14,905 nt of DNA from an uncultured Arcobacter sp. (GTDB taxonomy: Bacteria; Campylobacterota; Campylobacteria; Campylobacterales; Arcobacteraceae): contig CAJXII010000022.1 in assembly GCA_913054415.1 (NCBI GenBank), positions 1 to 14,905 of the forward strand, written 5' to 3'. Shown piece after piece: positions 1 through 7,090 of the stretch (position 1 is its first letter; every line of letters begins with the position of its first letter). The notes under the pieces are model-generated. The model was not told the origin of the DNA and ran no database searches. It was given only the letters and a program-made list of their open reading frames with translations. Position numbers and translations under genes: made by a program.

Positions 1-77
1 ATGATACTTTTTTAGAATTGGATGGTAGATTTTATATTATGGATTTATTTGGGTTTTTGTATAATGATATAAAATAA
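1..77 (+). CDS. 3' end of an unidentified upstream gene (partial)
   Basis: Only one forward frame stays open from the window edge. It reads codons from base 3, gives 24 residues ending in FGFLYNDIK, and stops at TAA 75-77. The other two forward frames stop within the first 15 bases. The tail is aromatic and looks like a folded C-terminus, but I do not recognise the family. It ends 17 bases before the kinase start, so it could be the first gene of the same transcription unit. It is too short to assign a function, and a chance open frame is possible. Confidence 0.45.
   Translation, partial: DTFLELDGRFYIMDLFGFLYNDIK
60..65 (+). promoter_or_regulatory. Putative -10 box for the GAF kinase
   Basis: A perfect TATAAT preceded by a T-rich run and TG (TTTTTG) lies 29 bases upstream of the kinase ATG. 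Campylobacterota sigma-70 promoters commonly have a strong -10 and T-rich upstream DNA in place of a clear -35, which fits. It lies inside the tail of the preceding gene. A second TATAAT at 91-96 overlaps the start codon and cannot serve this gene. In DNA this AT-rich, chance matches are common. Confidence 0.35.
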
Positions 78-94
78 TAATTTAAAGTAGTATA

Positions 95-1447
95 ATGGCA
101 GATTCAGACTTACAAAACCAGCACTTAATAGATGAGATCAACAAACTAAAATATGAAAATTCTATTAAATTAAATACAATTCAAACTTTAAATAAAATAT
201 CTATCAAGCTTAGTAATTTTCAAGATGTTTCTACTATACTAAAAGATATATTAGTAAGTGTCCAAGAGATTACTTATGCTGATGGTGGAACTATATATCT
301 AACAGATGGTAAAAAACTTAGTTTTAAACATATTATAAACAAAAGTTTAAATATTCAACACTATGATTGTGATGAGAATGAAGAGGTTTGGAGCTATATT
401 CCAATAGATGAAGAGCATAAAAATCTTGTATCTGTGCATTGTGCATTAAATAAAGATATTGTTTGTATAGATGATGTATATCACAATGATAAATATGATT
501 TTAGTGGAACAAAAACTTTTGATTCTAAAATCAATTACAAATCTGAAACTATGCTAGTTGTTCCTATGCTTTTAGCAGATAAAACACTTGTAGGAATTTT
601 ACAACTTATAAATAAGTTAGATAATGATAACAATACTATTACTTTTAATGATTTTGATAAAGATATTGCTCATTCACTAGCTTCTCAAGCATCAGTTGCT
701 ATTGATAAATTTAGACAACAAAAATTATTGATGCAACAATCAAAACTAGCAGCTATGGGGGAGATGATAGATGCTATTGCTCATCAATGGAAACAACCTT
801 TAAATGTTATCAATATTATATCTAGTAAATTTGGTATGTATTTAGATATGGGAATAGAAATAGATAATGAGATGATTGAAGAATCAACAAAAGAGATATC
901 CCAACAAGTCAATCACCTTACAACTACATTAGATGAATTTAGATCATTTTTACGACCAAATAAACTTAAAAAAGTTGTCAAAATATCTGAAATGATAAAT
1001 TCAGTTGTAGGATTATTAAAAGATGATCTAAACAAATATGAGATAGATACACAAATAGAGGGTGATTTAGATCTTAGTATTGAGATTGTTGAAAATGAAT
1101 TTAAACATATTTTTATCAACATCATCAACAATGCAAAAGATGCTTTTGAAGAGGGGAAAGAAAAAGCTATAGCAAAAGGTGAAGAGTATAATCTTCAGCG
1201 AAAAATTATCTTTACCCTCAAAGAGTATATCGATTATATACTAATCACTATTGAAGACAATGCTGGTGGTATTCCAGATCACATCATAGATACAATTTTC
1301 AATGCAAATGTCACAACCAAAGAAGAGGGTAAAGGCACAGGTATTGGGCTGTATATGTCTGCTAAAATAGTTGAAAAAAACAATGGATCAATTAGTGTAG
1401 AAAATACATCTAATGGTGCAAAATTCTCAATAAAATTACTTAAATAA
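95..1447 (+). CDS. Soluble GAF-domain sensor histidine kinase
   Basis: This 450-residue protein has no membrane span or signal peptide, so it should sense a cytoplasmic cue. A short N-terminal helix (about 10-40) leads into a GAF domain (about 43-205). That domain resembles phosphodiesterase-type GAFs and carries a near-complete NKFDE signature: N173 K174, F184, D188, with K189 where Glu is usual. The H-box is AIAHQWKQPLNVI with H230 as the phospho-acceptor. The ATPase domain has the N-box (N345, N346, D349), the G1 box DNAGGIP (388-394) and the G2 box GKGTGIGL (412-419). All residues needed for autophosphorylation are present. No receiver domain is fused and no response regulator lies in the window, so its partner is elsewhere. 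The cyclic-nucleotide-fold gene follows after 11 bases and is probably co-transcribed. The ligand and output are unknown. Confidence 0.9.
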   Translation: MADSDLQNQHLIDEINKLKYENSIKLNTIQTLNKISIKLSNFQDVSTILKDILVSVQEITYADGGTIYLTDGKKLSFKHIINKSLNIQHYDCDENEEVWSYIPIDEEHKNLVSVHCALNKDIVCIDDVYHNDKYDFSGTKTFDSKINYKSETMLVVPMLLADKTLVGILQLINKLDNDNNTITFNDFDKDIAHSLASQASVAIDKFRQQKLLMQQSKLAAMGEMIDAIAHQWKQPLNVINIISSKFGMYLDMGIEIDNEMIEESTKEISQQVNHLTTTLDEFRSFLRPNKLKKVVKISEMINSVVGLLKDDLNKYEIDTQIEGDLDLSIEIVENEFKHIFINIINNAKDAFEEGKEKAIAKGEEYNLQRKIIFTLKEYIDYILITIEDNAGGIPDHIIDTIFNANVTTKEEGKGTGIGLYMSAKIVEKNNGSISVENTSNGAKFSIKLLK

Positions 1448-1458
1448 AAGATGAAAAT

Positions 1459-1920
1459 ATGGCAATAACAAATCCAGCACTAGCAAAACTACTACAAATG
1501 AGATCAAAAATAACTTTCTTTAAAGGTCTTACTGAAGATGAGATTTCAGATCTTATTTTTAATATAAGATTTCAAAAATTTGAGCAAGGGGAAAAACTTT
1601 TTGAACAAGGCGATACCAAATCAAAAGAGATATATTATCTACTCAAAGGAAGTTTAGATCTATATGTTACTCTTAAAGATACAAATGAGCAAATGAAAGT
1701 AGCTACATTAGATACGCCTACTTTATTTGGAGAGATGAGAGCTTTTATAGGAGAACCTAGAACTGCAACTGCCATTGCAGGAGAAGGTGGTGTTATTTTA
1801 ATCACATTTTTACTAAAAGAATCAAAAGAGACTCAAGCACCTGTAGCATTTGCCAAATTTTATAAAAATGTGATCCAAGCATTATCTAAAAAAATAATGG
1901 AGATGAATGATAAGTTATAG
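1459..1920 (+). CDS. Stand-alone cyclic-nucleotide-binding (CNB) domain protein
   Basis: This 153-residue soluble protein is essentially one cNMP-binding beta-barrel (about residues 18-125) between short helices. The barrel opens with FFKGLTEDEISDL and includes FEQGEKLFEQGD. The phosphate-binding cassette is F90-G91-E92 ... E99-P100-R101-T102-A103-T104. The Glu and Arg that usually hold the cyclic-nucleotide sugar and phosphate are both in place, so ligand binding is plausible. Unlike CRP/FNR regulators, it has no room for a helix-turn-helix after the C-helix (about 127-150), so it is unlikely to bind DNA itself. It may act through protein contacts, most simply with the GAF kinase encoded just upstream. 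A degenerate barrel that binds no nucleotide remains possible. Confidence 0.85.
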   Translation: MAITNPALAKLLQMRSKITFFKGLTEDEISDLIFNIRFQKFEQGEKLFEQGDTKSKEIYYLLKGSLDLYVTLKDTNEQMKVATLDTPTLFGEMRAFIGEPRTATAIAGEGGVILITFLLKESKETQAPVAFAKFYKNVIQALSKKIMEMNDKL

Positions 1921-1942
1921 TCAAAATAAAATATTATTTTGA
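1921..1942. terminator. AT-rich hairpin between convergent genes
   Basis: A perfect 9-bp inverted repeat, TCAAAATAA and TTATTTTGA with a 4-base AATA loop, starts right after the stop of the CNB gene and overlaps the stop of the MFS gene on the other strand. Its position between convergent genes suggests a shared bidirectional terminator. There is no clear T-run on either side and only one G-C pair near the base, so it would be weak. Confidence 0.3.
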
Positions 1943-3070
1943 TCTATTTAACAAAATTGTAACTAAAAAAGCTCCTAAACCAAGAATATTACAAATAAGA
2001 AATGTTTCATTTAAACCAACAGTATCTCCCATATATCCAATAAATAAAACAACAATAGAACTCAATCCAAAATTGATCCCCATATATATACTATGCATAA
2101 ATGTTGGCATAGAGGTATTTGTATCTTGCACCATAGCCATCAAAACAGGAGCAGGAGCAAATACAAAAAGTCCCAAAAGTGCTAAAATCACAATCGAATG
2201 AAAATATAAAAATAAACTCATTAAAATAACAGTTGTAATAGAGCTAAAAAGAAGTGTTTGGTATCGTCCAATTTTATCAGATATTTTACCACTAAAAAAG
2301 ACACCTATTACACCAAACAATTGTAAGATTGACAACGATATACCAGCATACCAAAGTGATGAACCATTATTAACTAAATATACAGGAAGATATAAAGTTA
2401 ATGAACTTTTTAAAGCTGCATTAAACAATATAAAAGATGCTAAAAAAATTAAAAAAGTTTTATTCTCTATAAGTAAAGCTTTTGTATCACCTTTTTCAAA
2501 TTTCTTAGCTTTAATACTTGTATCAAAATCTTTTAATTTTATATATAAAATAATAGAAGCAACAATCCCAACAGGCATCAATCTAATAGTAGCCTCTAAA
2601 TTCCACCACGATACAACTGATGTAACCAAAATAGGACCCAACGTCCTAGCTAATTCACCACCTACCATAAAATAGCTCATCCCTTTACCTGTTTGTTCCC
2701 CAGAAGCCTTTTTTATCATTGTTGGAGATGGTATATGAAAAAGTGCAGAACTAATACCAGCTATAAAAAGTAAAAATATAAGTATAAAATATGATGAAGC
2801 AACACCTAACATACTCATAGATATTGCCGTAATAGCAGGGGTTAGTATTATGAAATATTTTACATCTCTTTTCTCCGCCATAAGACCTAATAGTGGATTA
2901 AAAAGTGCAGGAACTCTTCTAATTATATCCAACACCGCTACTTGAGATAAGTTTATACCTAATTTATCAATAATCAACGGCAACAAAGGTGCTAAAAAAG
3001 ATGAAAAAATATCATGTGCAAAATGTGCCATTGATACGATATATACTTTTGTTTTATCAAACTGTTTCAT
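1934..3070 (-). CDS. MFS transporter, fosmidomycin-resistance (Fsr)-like
   Basis: This 378-residue inner-membrane protein has about 12 hydrophobic segments. It resembles the Fsr branch of the major facilitator superfamily. An early HFAHD (16-20) is followed by FLAPLLPLI (25-33). FHIPSP (111-116) corresponds to the family's FHP motif, and FMVGGELARTLGP (134-146) matches a conserved segment between helices 4 and 5. GKISDKIGR (261-269) is the MFS loop motif of the second half, while the first-half equivalent (about 62-71) is degenerate. An AAGGAG-like GGAG at 3077-3080 sits 6 bases before the ATG. It is the last gene of the murC operon, 22 bases after the second permease subunit. Fsr relatives export small drug-like or metabolite molecules. 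The natural substrate here is unknown, and a link to cell-wall intermediates rests only on position. Confidence 0.8.
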   Translation of the reverse strand: MKQFDKTKVYIVSMAHFAHDIFSSFLAPLLPLIIDKLGINLSQVAVLDIIRRVPALFNPLLGLMAEKRDVKYFIILTPAITAISMSMLGVASSYFILIFLLFIAGISSALFHIPSPTMIKKASGEQTGKGMSYFMVGGELARTLGPILVTSVVSWWNLEATIRLMPVGIVASIILYIKLKDFDTSIKAKKFEKGDTKALLIENKTFLIFLASFILFNAALKSSLTLYLPVYLVNNGSSLWYAGISLSILQLFGVIGVFFSGKISDKIGRYQTLLFSSITTVILMSLFLYFHSIVILALLGLFVFAPAPVLMAMVQDTNTSMPTFMHSIYMGINFGLSSIVVLFIGYMGDTVGLNETFLICNILGLGAFLVTILLNRSK

Positions 3071-3092
3071 TTACTGCTCCACAAACAATCAC

Positions 3093-3587
3093 TTATGATT
3101 TATAAAATCTATCTATTATTTTACCTTGAATAATAGCAAATATGATGATATAAATATTTATAACTATAGTATAACTTAATCCAAAAATTGCCAACATCAT
3201 AGGTAAAAGTGGTAATTTAATCGCTCTTGCATAAAAAAATGTAGCAATAAGTCCATTCTTTAAACCATGTTGTTTCATATCACCTAACATACCAAACCAA
3301 GCATACATTGGACCATGACTTAAAATACCACCTATTAAGCTATAAAAAATACCTTTTTTACCACTATCTTGACCAAAATGTTTAAGTATCTGTTTTGGTT
3401 TGAGATAATAATTTATAAGTGCTGTAATGATAATAATAAAAGCAAAGATTGGTATTAAAGTGATTATAACCTTAATAGATTTTGAACTTGCTATTATAAA
3501 ATGACTATAATCAAAGATTGCTAATATTGCATAAATAATTACAACTATAATTAAAAGTTTTAAGCCCTTAAATTCTATACTATTCAT
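3093..3587 (-). CDS. Half-size permease subunit B (ArsP/DUF318-like)
   Basis: This 164-residue integral membrane protein has about five hydrophobic segments (roughly 10-25, 38-62, 80-100, 112-136, 138-156). The core reads SLIGGILSHGPMYAW, then KQHG (105-108), then IFGLSYTI (134-141). The same landmarks occur in the same order in the neighbouring 149-residue subunit: HG, KQxG and FGLxxTI. I therefore read the two as paralogous halves of one transporter of the predicted-permease (ArsP_1/DUF318, PF03773-like) type, normally a single longer chain. Its ATG overlaps the stop of the upstream half by 4 bases (ATGA), which favours coupled, near-equal translation. The substrate is unknown. I see no Cys pair of the kind expected for trivalent arsenical transport. 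Family assignment is from memory of motif patterns, so moderate. Confidence 0.65.
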   Translation of the reverse strand: MNSIEFKGLKLLIIVVIIYAILAIFDYSHFIIASSKSIKVIITLIPIFAFIIIITALINYYLKPKQILKHFGQDSGKKGIFYSLIGGILSHGPMYAWFGMLGDMKQHGLKNGLIATFFYARAIKLPLLPMMLAIFGLSYTIVINIYIIIFAIIQGKIIDRFYKS

Positions 3588-4033
3588 CCTAAAAATCCTA
3601 TTGTTGTTATAGTTAAATATGCTATTAGCATTGTGCTAATAAAAGCTAAAATATTTCTAATAATAGTAAATTTTAGGCCAAATACACTAGCTTCTGCTGG
3701 TAGTTGAACAAATCCTAAAGTTACCCAAGCTAGTGTAAAAGTGCTAAGAGCATACAACGAAACACCTTGTTGTTTTAGACCATCAGCTATAATAAAACTA
3801 ATACTTCCATGTCCATTTGCAATAGCACCTATAAAAGTTCCTGTCAAAATATCACTCAATGAACCATATCCAAAAAGTGAAGATATAAATTTTGGAGTAA
3901 CATATGATTGGAATATCCCTACAATTCCTACTATTGCTATCATCATAGGCATAATAGATAAAAAACTTTTTGCAGAATTTATAAAAGCTTTTTTAAAACT
4001 CATTTGTTGATTTTGATTTTGTTTATTAGTCAT
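3584..4033 (-). CDS. Half-size permease subunit A (ArsP/DUF318-like)
   Basis: This 149-residue membrane protein starts with a hydrophilic Gln/Asn-rich tail (1-12). About four hydrophobic segments follow, at roughly 23-45, 62-84, 92-118 and 122-148. Its core contains GAIANGHGSISFIIADGLKQ (69-88), then FTLAWVTLGFVQLPAE (99-114) and VFGLKFTIIRN (117-127). These resemble the predicted-permease family, where a G-rich helix pair and a Pro-Glu segment are conserved. It pairs with the 164-residue subunit directly downstream, with which it shares HG, KQxG and FGLxxTI at corresponding positions. The ATG overlaps the murC stop by 4 bases. In full-length relatives both halves are in one polypeptide, so this looks like a heterodimer from split genes, or the ancestral unfused state. 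Substrate unknown. Confidence 0.7.
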   Translation of the reverse strand: MTNKQNQNQQMSFKKAFINSAKSFLSIMPMMIAIVGIVGIFQSYVTPKFISSLFGYGSLSDILTGTFIGAIANGHGSISFIIADGLKQQGVSLYALSTFTLAWVTLGFVQLPAEASVFGLKFTIIRNILAFISTMLIAYLTITTIGFLG

Positions 4034-5322
4034 CTTAGTTGATAGGTAATATCTCCAGCACCCACTCCTAAAACTGTGCCTTGTGTTATAGTATCTATTA
4101 ATCTATCATCTTTAAATAATTCTATTTTACCTTTTGTAGTTTTGATATAATCAGCAAAGATAAGATTATAATGTCCAAACTCTTTTAAAAAATCTATTTG
4201 TAAAATAGGTTCAGCTACAGTCCAAACTGGTAATATAATTAGTTGATCAACCCCTTTAAAACATTTTTTGAAAGCTTCAAGATTATCTTGTGTTCTACTA
4301 TATTTATGTGGTTGCCATATCACTGTTGTATATGATATATTTTTAAGCTTATTATATAACTTCACAGATTGTAGTGTAACTGTTATCTCTGTTGGATGGT
4401 GAGCATAATCATCAATTACTACAAAATTATCATCTGATTGTAAAATATCAAATCTTTTTTTGATCCCTTTATACTGAAGCAGATTTTTTCTTATAGTTTC
4501 AATATCCATAGTTTGCATAGCTGCTAAGATAGCCATAGAAGCATCTAAAGCTATATGCTCACCAAATCCCCAAACTTCAAAACTTCCATAATCTTTTAGT
4601 TCAAATTTTGTGTATGGTTGATTATCTTTTAATATAAAATTACAATTTTTTATATCTTGTGATGGATATAATCTGATTGCTTCCTCTTTATAGTCATTTA
4701 AAAATGGATCTTGGGCATTGATAACTCTTATTTGTGCTATATCTAAGAATTTCTTATAAGCATTATAAAATCGTGTAGTATCATAATTATAATACTCCAT
4801 ATGTTCAGGCTCAGTATTGATCACTATTGAACAATATGGATTGCTAAGTATAAAACTCTCATCACTCTCATCAGCTTCAAAAGCTAATACTTTATCTAAA
4901 TATCTAAAATTTGATCCAAACTCTTTACTAATCGCACCTATTAAAGCACTAGATTGCATAATCGAACTTAACATTGCTGTTGTTGTGCTTTTTCCATGAG
5001 CCGCACAAATACTATAATTAATAGTATCTTTTAAAATAGTTGGCAAAGCCTCTTTTCTTGACATAATATTAAGATTTTGAATTTTTGCTTCTAATCTTTC
5101 TGTATTTGTGCTAGTAACAGCAGCACTATATATCACTAAATCTTGCCCACAAATAGCATTTTTACTATGGGGAATAGTTACTTTTATACCCTCTTTTTCT
5201 AATTGTTCTGTAATAGGTGTCTGTTTAATATCACTGCCACTTACATTATGACCGCTATATTTCATAAATCTAGCAAGTGCTGATAATCCAATACCACCTA
5301 TACCTATAAAATGCACATTCAT
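4030..5322 (-). CDS. murC: UDP-N-acetylmuramate--L-alanine ligase
   Basis: MurC adds L-alanine to UDP-N-acetylmuramic acid using ATP, the first peptide step of peptidoglycan synthesis in the cytoplasm. At 430 residues it is slightly short for the family, as is usual in Epsilonproteobacteria. The N-terminal UDP-binding fold begins FIGIGGIGLSAL (5-16). The ATP P-loop is AAHGKSTTTAML (107-118), with AHGKS in place of the GTHGKT common elsewhere. EADESD (149-154), NTEPEH (169-174), DDYAHHPTE (304-312) and WQPHKYSR follow in the expected order. The protein ends GAGDITYQLR. The ATG overlaps the TAA of the preceding gene by one base (TAATG), and its TGA overlaps the next ATG by four. It is therefore translationally coupled on both sides within the dapC-like to MFS operon. 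Identification is secure. Confidence 0.96.
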   Translation of the reverse strand: MNVHFIGIGGIGLSALARFMKYSGHNVSGSDIKQTPITEQLEKEGIKVTIPHSKNAICGQDLVIYSAAVTSTNTERLEAKIQNLNIMSRKEALPTILKDTINYSICAAHGKSTTTAMLSSIMQSSALIGAISKEFGSNFRYLDKVLAFEADESDESFILSNPYCSIVINTEPEHMEYYNYDTTRFYNAYKKFLDIAQIRVINAQDPFLNDYKEEAIRLYPSQDIKNCNFILKDNQPYTKFELKDYGSFEVWGFGEHIALDASMAILAAMQTMDIETIRKNLLQYKGIKKRFDILQSDDNFVVIDDYAHHPTEITVTLQSVKLYNKLKNISYTTVIWQPHKYSRTQDNLEAFKKCFKGVDQLIILPVWTVAEPILQIDFLKEFGHYNLIFADYIKTTKGKIELFKDDRLIDTITQGTVLGVGAGDITYQLR

Positions 5323-5900
5323 TATTTTAATAAATCACCTAATTGATTTGCTAATTTTTGTAACTGCTCTTTATTTTGGTCAAGATAACTATCAATATCA
5401 AAATTATAATTTACAATAAAATATCCATACTGCTCATCTTGATCCATCTGATTTGATGATACCATAGTGGTATAAAACTTATCCATATCTGTTTTATTAT
5501 CACAAGCTATAAGATGGATTGCCATAGATTTCGCTAATTTTTCATCCTCGACCAATTCAGATAATATAAAAAATAGTTTCATAGCCCCTTCAAAATCTTT
5601 ATAACTATATTTTTCAACTGCATGTTCATAAAAAGCTCTGATAAAATATATATCGTTGTTGTTAAGTTTTAATTTACTATCATCAAGTAATCTTTGTTCA
5701 ATCTTTGTAAATGCTGTATCTAATATAGTTTCATATACTTTTTGAACTCGTTGTTCATCCAAATCTAAAATAAGAAGGTTATCAAGCACCTCATACAATG
5801 AAGCTAAATCTTTAGTGTTAATCGCTTCATCCTCTTTTTGTTGTAGATATTTTAAAAATTCTGGATTGGTTCTTGCTTCTTGCATCTCTTGTTCTGTCAT
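5322..5900 (-). CDS. Conserved-looking helical protein of unknown function
   Basis: I do not recognise this 192-residue acidic protein. It lacks a signal peptide, membrane spans and Cys pairs, and it appears almost wholly alpha-helical. It starts with Glu/Gln-rich MTEQEMQEARTNPEF. The stretch around 85-125 (FIRAFYEHAVEKYSYKDFEGAMKLFF) alternates aromatic and small residues as tetratricopeptide-like helix pairs do, though no clear repeat can be defined. A strong AAGGAG at 5906-5911 lies 5 bases before its ATG and overlaps the stop region of the upstream aminotransferase. Its TAA shares a base with the murC ATG. Such tight coupling between diaminopimelate and murein genes suggests a cytoplasmic helper or adaptor for the pathway, but that is inference from position only. 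Confidence 0.8.
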   Translation of the reverse strand: MTEQEMQEARTNPEFLKYLQQKEDEAINTKDLASLYEVLDNLLILDLDEQRVQKVYETILDTAFTKIEQRLLDDSKLKLNNNDIYFIRAFYEHAVEKYSYKDFEGAMKLFFILSELVEDEKLAKSMAIHLIACDNKTDMDKFYTTMVSSNQMDQDEQYGYFIVNYNFDIDSYLDQNKEQLQKLANQLGDLLK

Positions 5901-5901
5901 A

Positions 5902-7038
5902 CTATCTCCTTGAGTCTATAAAATCTTTTAGTCTTGTCAAGACATCTTTTGTTTTAGCTTCATTTTCTACTAAAGCTATCCTAACATAGTTTTGACCAAT
6001 CCCATCTCTTCCTAAAAAACTTCCTGGTAAAACTTTGATATTTTTCTCTTTGTATAAATCTTTTGTAAATTTAAGATCATCATCTACTTCAAGCCATATA
6101 TAAAATGTAGCTTTTGGCATATCTATATTTAAAATCTCTTTTGCTAATAAAAAATTATTTTTATAAATTTTAATAAACTCTTTGTTGTGTTCTTGTTCAT
6201 TCCAAGCAACTGCTGCTGATTTTTGAAGTGGTAATGGAACTGCACAACCTACATAAGTTCTATATTTCATATACTCTTTTAAGATATTGCTATCTCCTGC
6301 TATAAATCCACTTCTTAATCCAGGAGCAGAGCTTCTTTTAGAGATAGAGTTTAAAACTAAACAATTTTTAAAACTATCATTACCCACCTCTTTACAACTT
6401 TGCAATAAACTTATAGGCTTATTGTCCTCATCAAAATACAACTCACTATAACACTCATCATTGATCAAAACAAAATCAAACTCTAAAGCTTTTAATACCC
6501 ATTTATTTAGCTCCTCTTTAGATATTGTAGATGATGTTGGATTGTTTGGAAAATTCAATATCACTAAGTCTATATTTTTAAGCTGTTGATCATCTATTGT
6601 TGGGACAAAATTATTCTCTTTTGTTAAATTTAGATATACCACCTCTGCCCTACTTGCAATAGCTGCACCCTCATATATTTGATAAAATGGATTTGTAAAT
6701 GCTATAGTTGGATTTTGTTTATTAAATAAATAGTATTGTGGAAAATTAAACAAAACCTCTCTTGTTCCAAAAGTAGGGATAATCTGACTTACTAATAGCT
6801 CTATATTAAATCTTGATTTTACAAAATTGATCTGAGCATCTTTTAGATATATCTCCCCTGCACTTTTTGGATATTTATTTAAAAGTGAACTATTATTTTG
6901 TAACTCATCTTGTATAAACTGCGGTGTATCAAACTGTGGCTCTCCAATAGTTAAACTACTTGGTTCAAACTCTTGATTTGGTGTGATATTTTCTAAAAGT
7001 AGATTTAGTTTCTCAAATGGATATGGTTCAAATCTCAT
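5902..7038 (-). CDS. dapC: PLP-dependent aminotransferase, probable succinyldiaminopimelate transaminase
   Basis: This is a class I/II fold-type I aminotransferase. Residues are numbered here from an in-frame TTG at 7041; subtract one for the ATG start. The fold shows TIGEP (31-35), NFPNNPTS (163-170), the cofactor-binding NDECYSE (194-200), the Schiff-base lysine K235 in SISKRSSAPGLRSGF with R243, and the substrate carboxylate arginine R354 in YVRIALV. In Epsilonproteobacteria proteins of this kind next to murein genes are annotated as DapC, which makes N-succinyl-LL-diaminopimelate for lysine and peptidoglycan. Another aminotransferase specificity cannot be excluded. I start at ATG 7036-7038 rather than the TTG because AGGAG at 7044-7048 is then 5 bases away instead of 2. 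It is the first gene of the operon; the next ATG comes one base after its stop. Confidence 0.85.
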   Translation of the reverse strand: MRFEPYPFEKLNLLLENITPNQEFEPSSLTIGEPQFDTPQFIQDELQNNSSLLNKYPKSAGEIYLKDAQINFVKSRFNIELLVSQIIPTFGTREVLFNFPQYYLFNKQNPTIAFTNPFYQIYEGAAIASRAEVVYLNLTKENNFVPTIDDQQLKNIDLVILNFPNNPTSSTISKEELNKWVLKALEFDFVLINDECYSELYFDEDNKPISLLQSCKEVGNDSFKNCLVLNSISKRSSAPGLRSGFIAGDSNILKEYMKYRTYVGCAVPLPLQKSAAVAWNEQEHNKEFIKIYKNNFLLAKEILNIDMPKATFYIWLEVDDDLKFTKDLYKEKNIKVLPGSFLGRDGIGQNYVRIALVENEAKTKDVLTRLKDFIDSRR

Positions 7039-7062
7039 CAACTCTCCTAATATTTATATAGT

Positions 7063-7068
7063 ATTATA
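7063..7068 (-). promoter_or_regulatory. Putative -10 box for the dapC-murC-permease operon
   Basis: Read on the minus strand this is TATAAT within GATATAATAC, 24 bases before the preferred ATG at 7038 and followed by the AGGAG ribosome site. Upstream is the T-rich run (7072-7077) typical of Campylobacterota promoters. It sits in the only sizeable gap between the operon and the gene before it. Confidence 0.45.
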
Positions 7069-7071
7069 TCT

Positions 7072-7090
7072 AAAAAATATTTAAAATATT
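7072..7090 (-). terminator. Possible weak terminator after the exported protease
   Basis: On the minus strand AATATTT, one T, then AAATATT (7090-7076) form a perfect all-AT dyad followed by a run of T (7077-7072), overlapping the protease stop codon. The shape is that of an intrinsic terminator. The stem has no G-C pair and could only fold with a shortened stem, so efficiency would be low. Read-through into the dapC operon is possible. Confidence 0.22.

Noticed and set aside
913..1131. 72-residue minus-strand open frame inside the histidine kinase
   Set aside because: It is antisense to the kinase dimerisation and N-box region and shows no independent features.
3741..4010. 89-residue plus-strand open frame antisense to permease subunit A
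   Set aside because: The minus-strand frame has clear family motifs and operon overlaps; the plus-strand frame is its shadow.
4984..5001. MurC P-loop AHGKST as a possible inactivating change
   Set aside because: The Gly-Lys-Ser core is intact and a Ser in this place is compatible with nucleotide binding; I recall AHGKS also in Helicobacter MurC, so it is a lineage feature.
7039..7041. TTG as start of the DapC-like gene
   Set aside because: It would lie only 2 bases from AGGAG; the adjacent ATG at 7036-7038 has the normal 5-base spacing.
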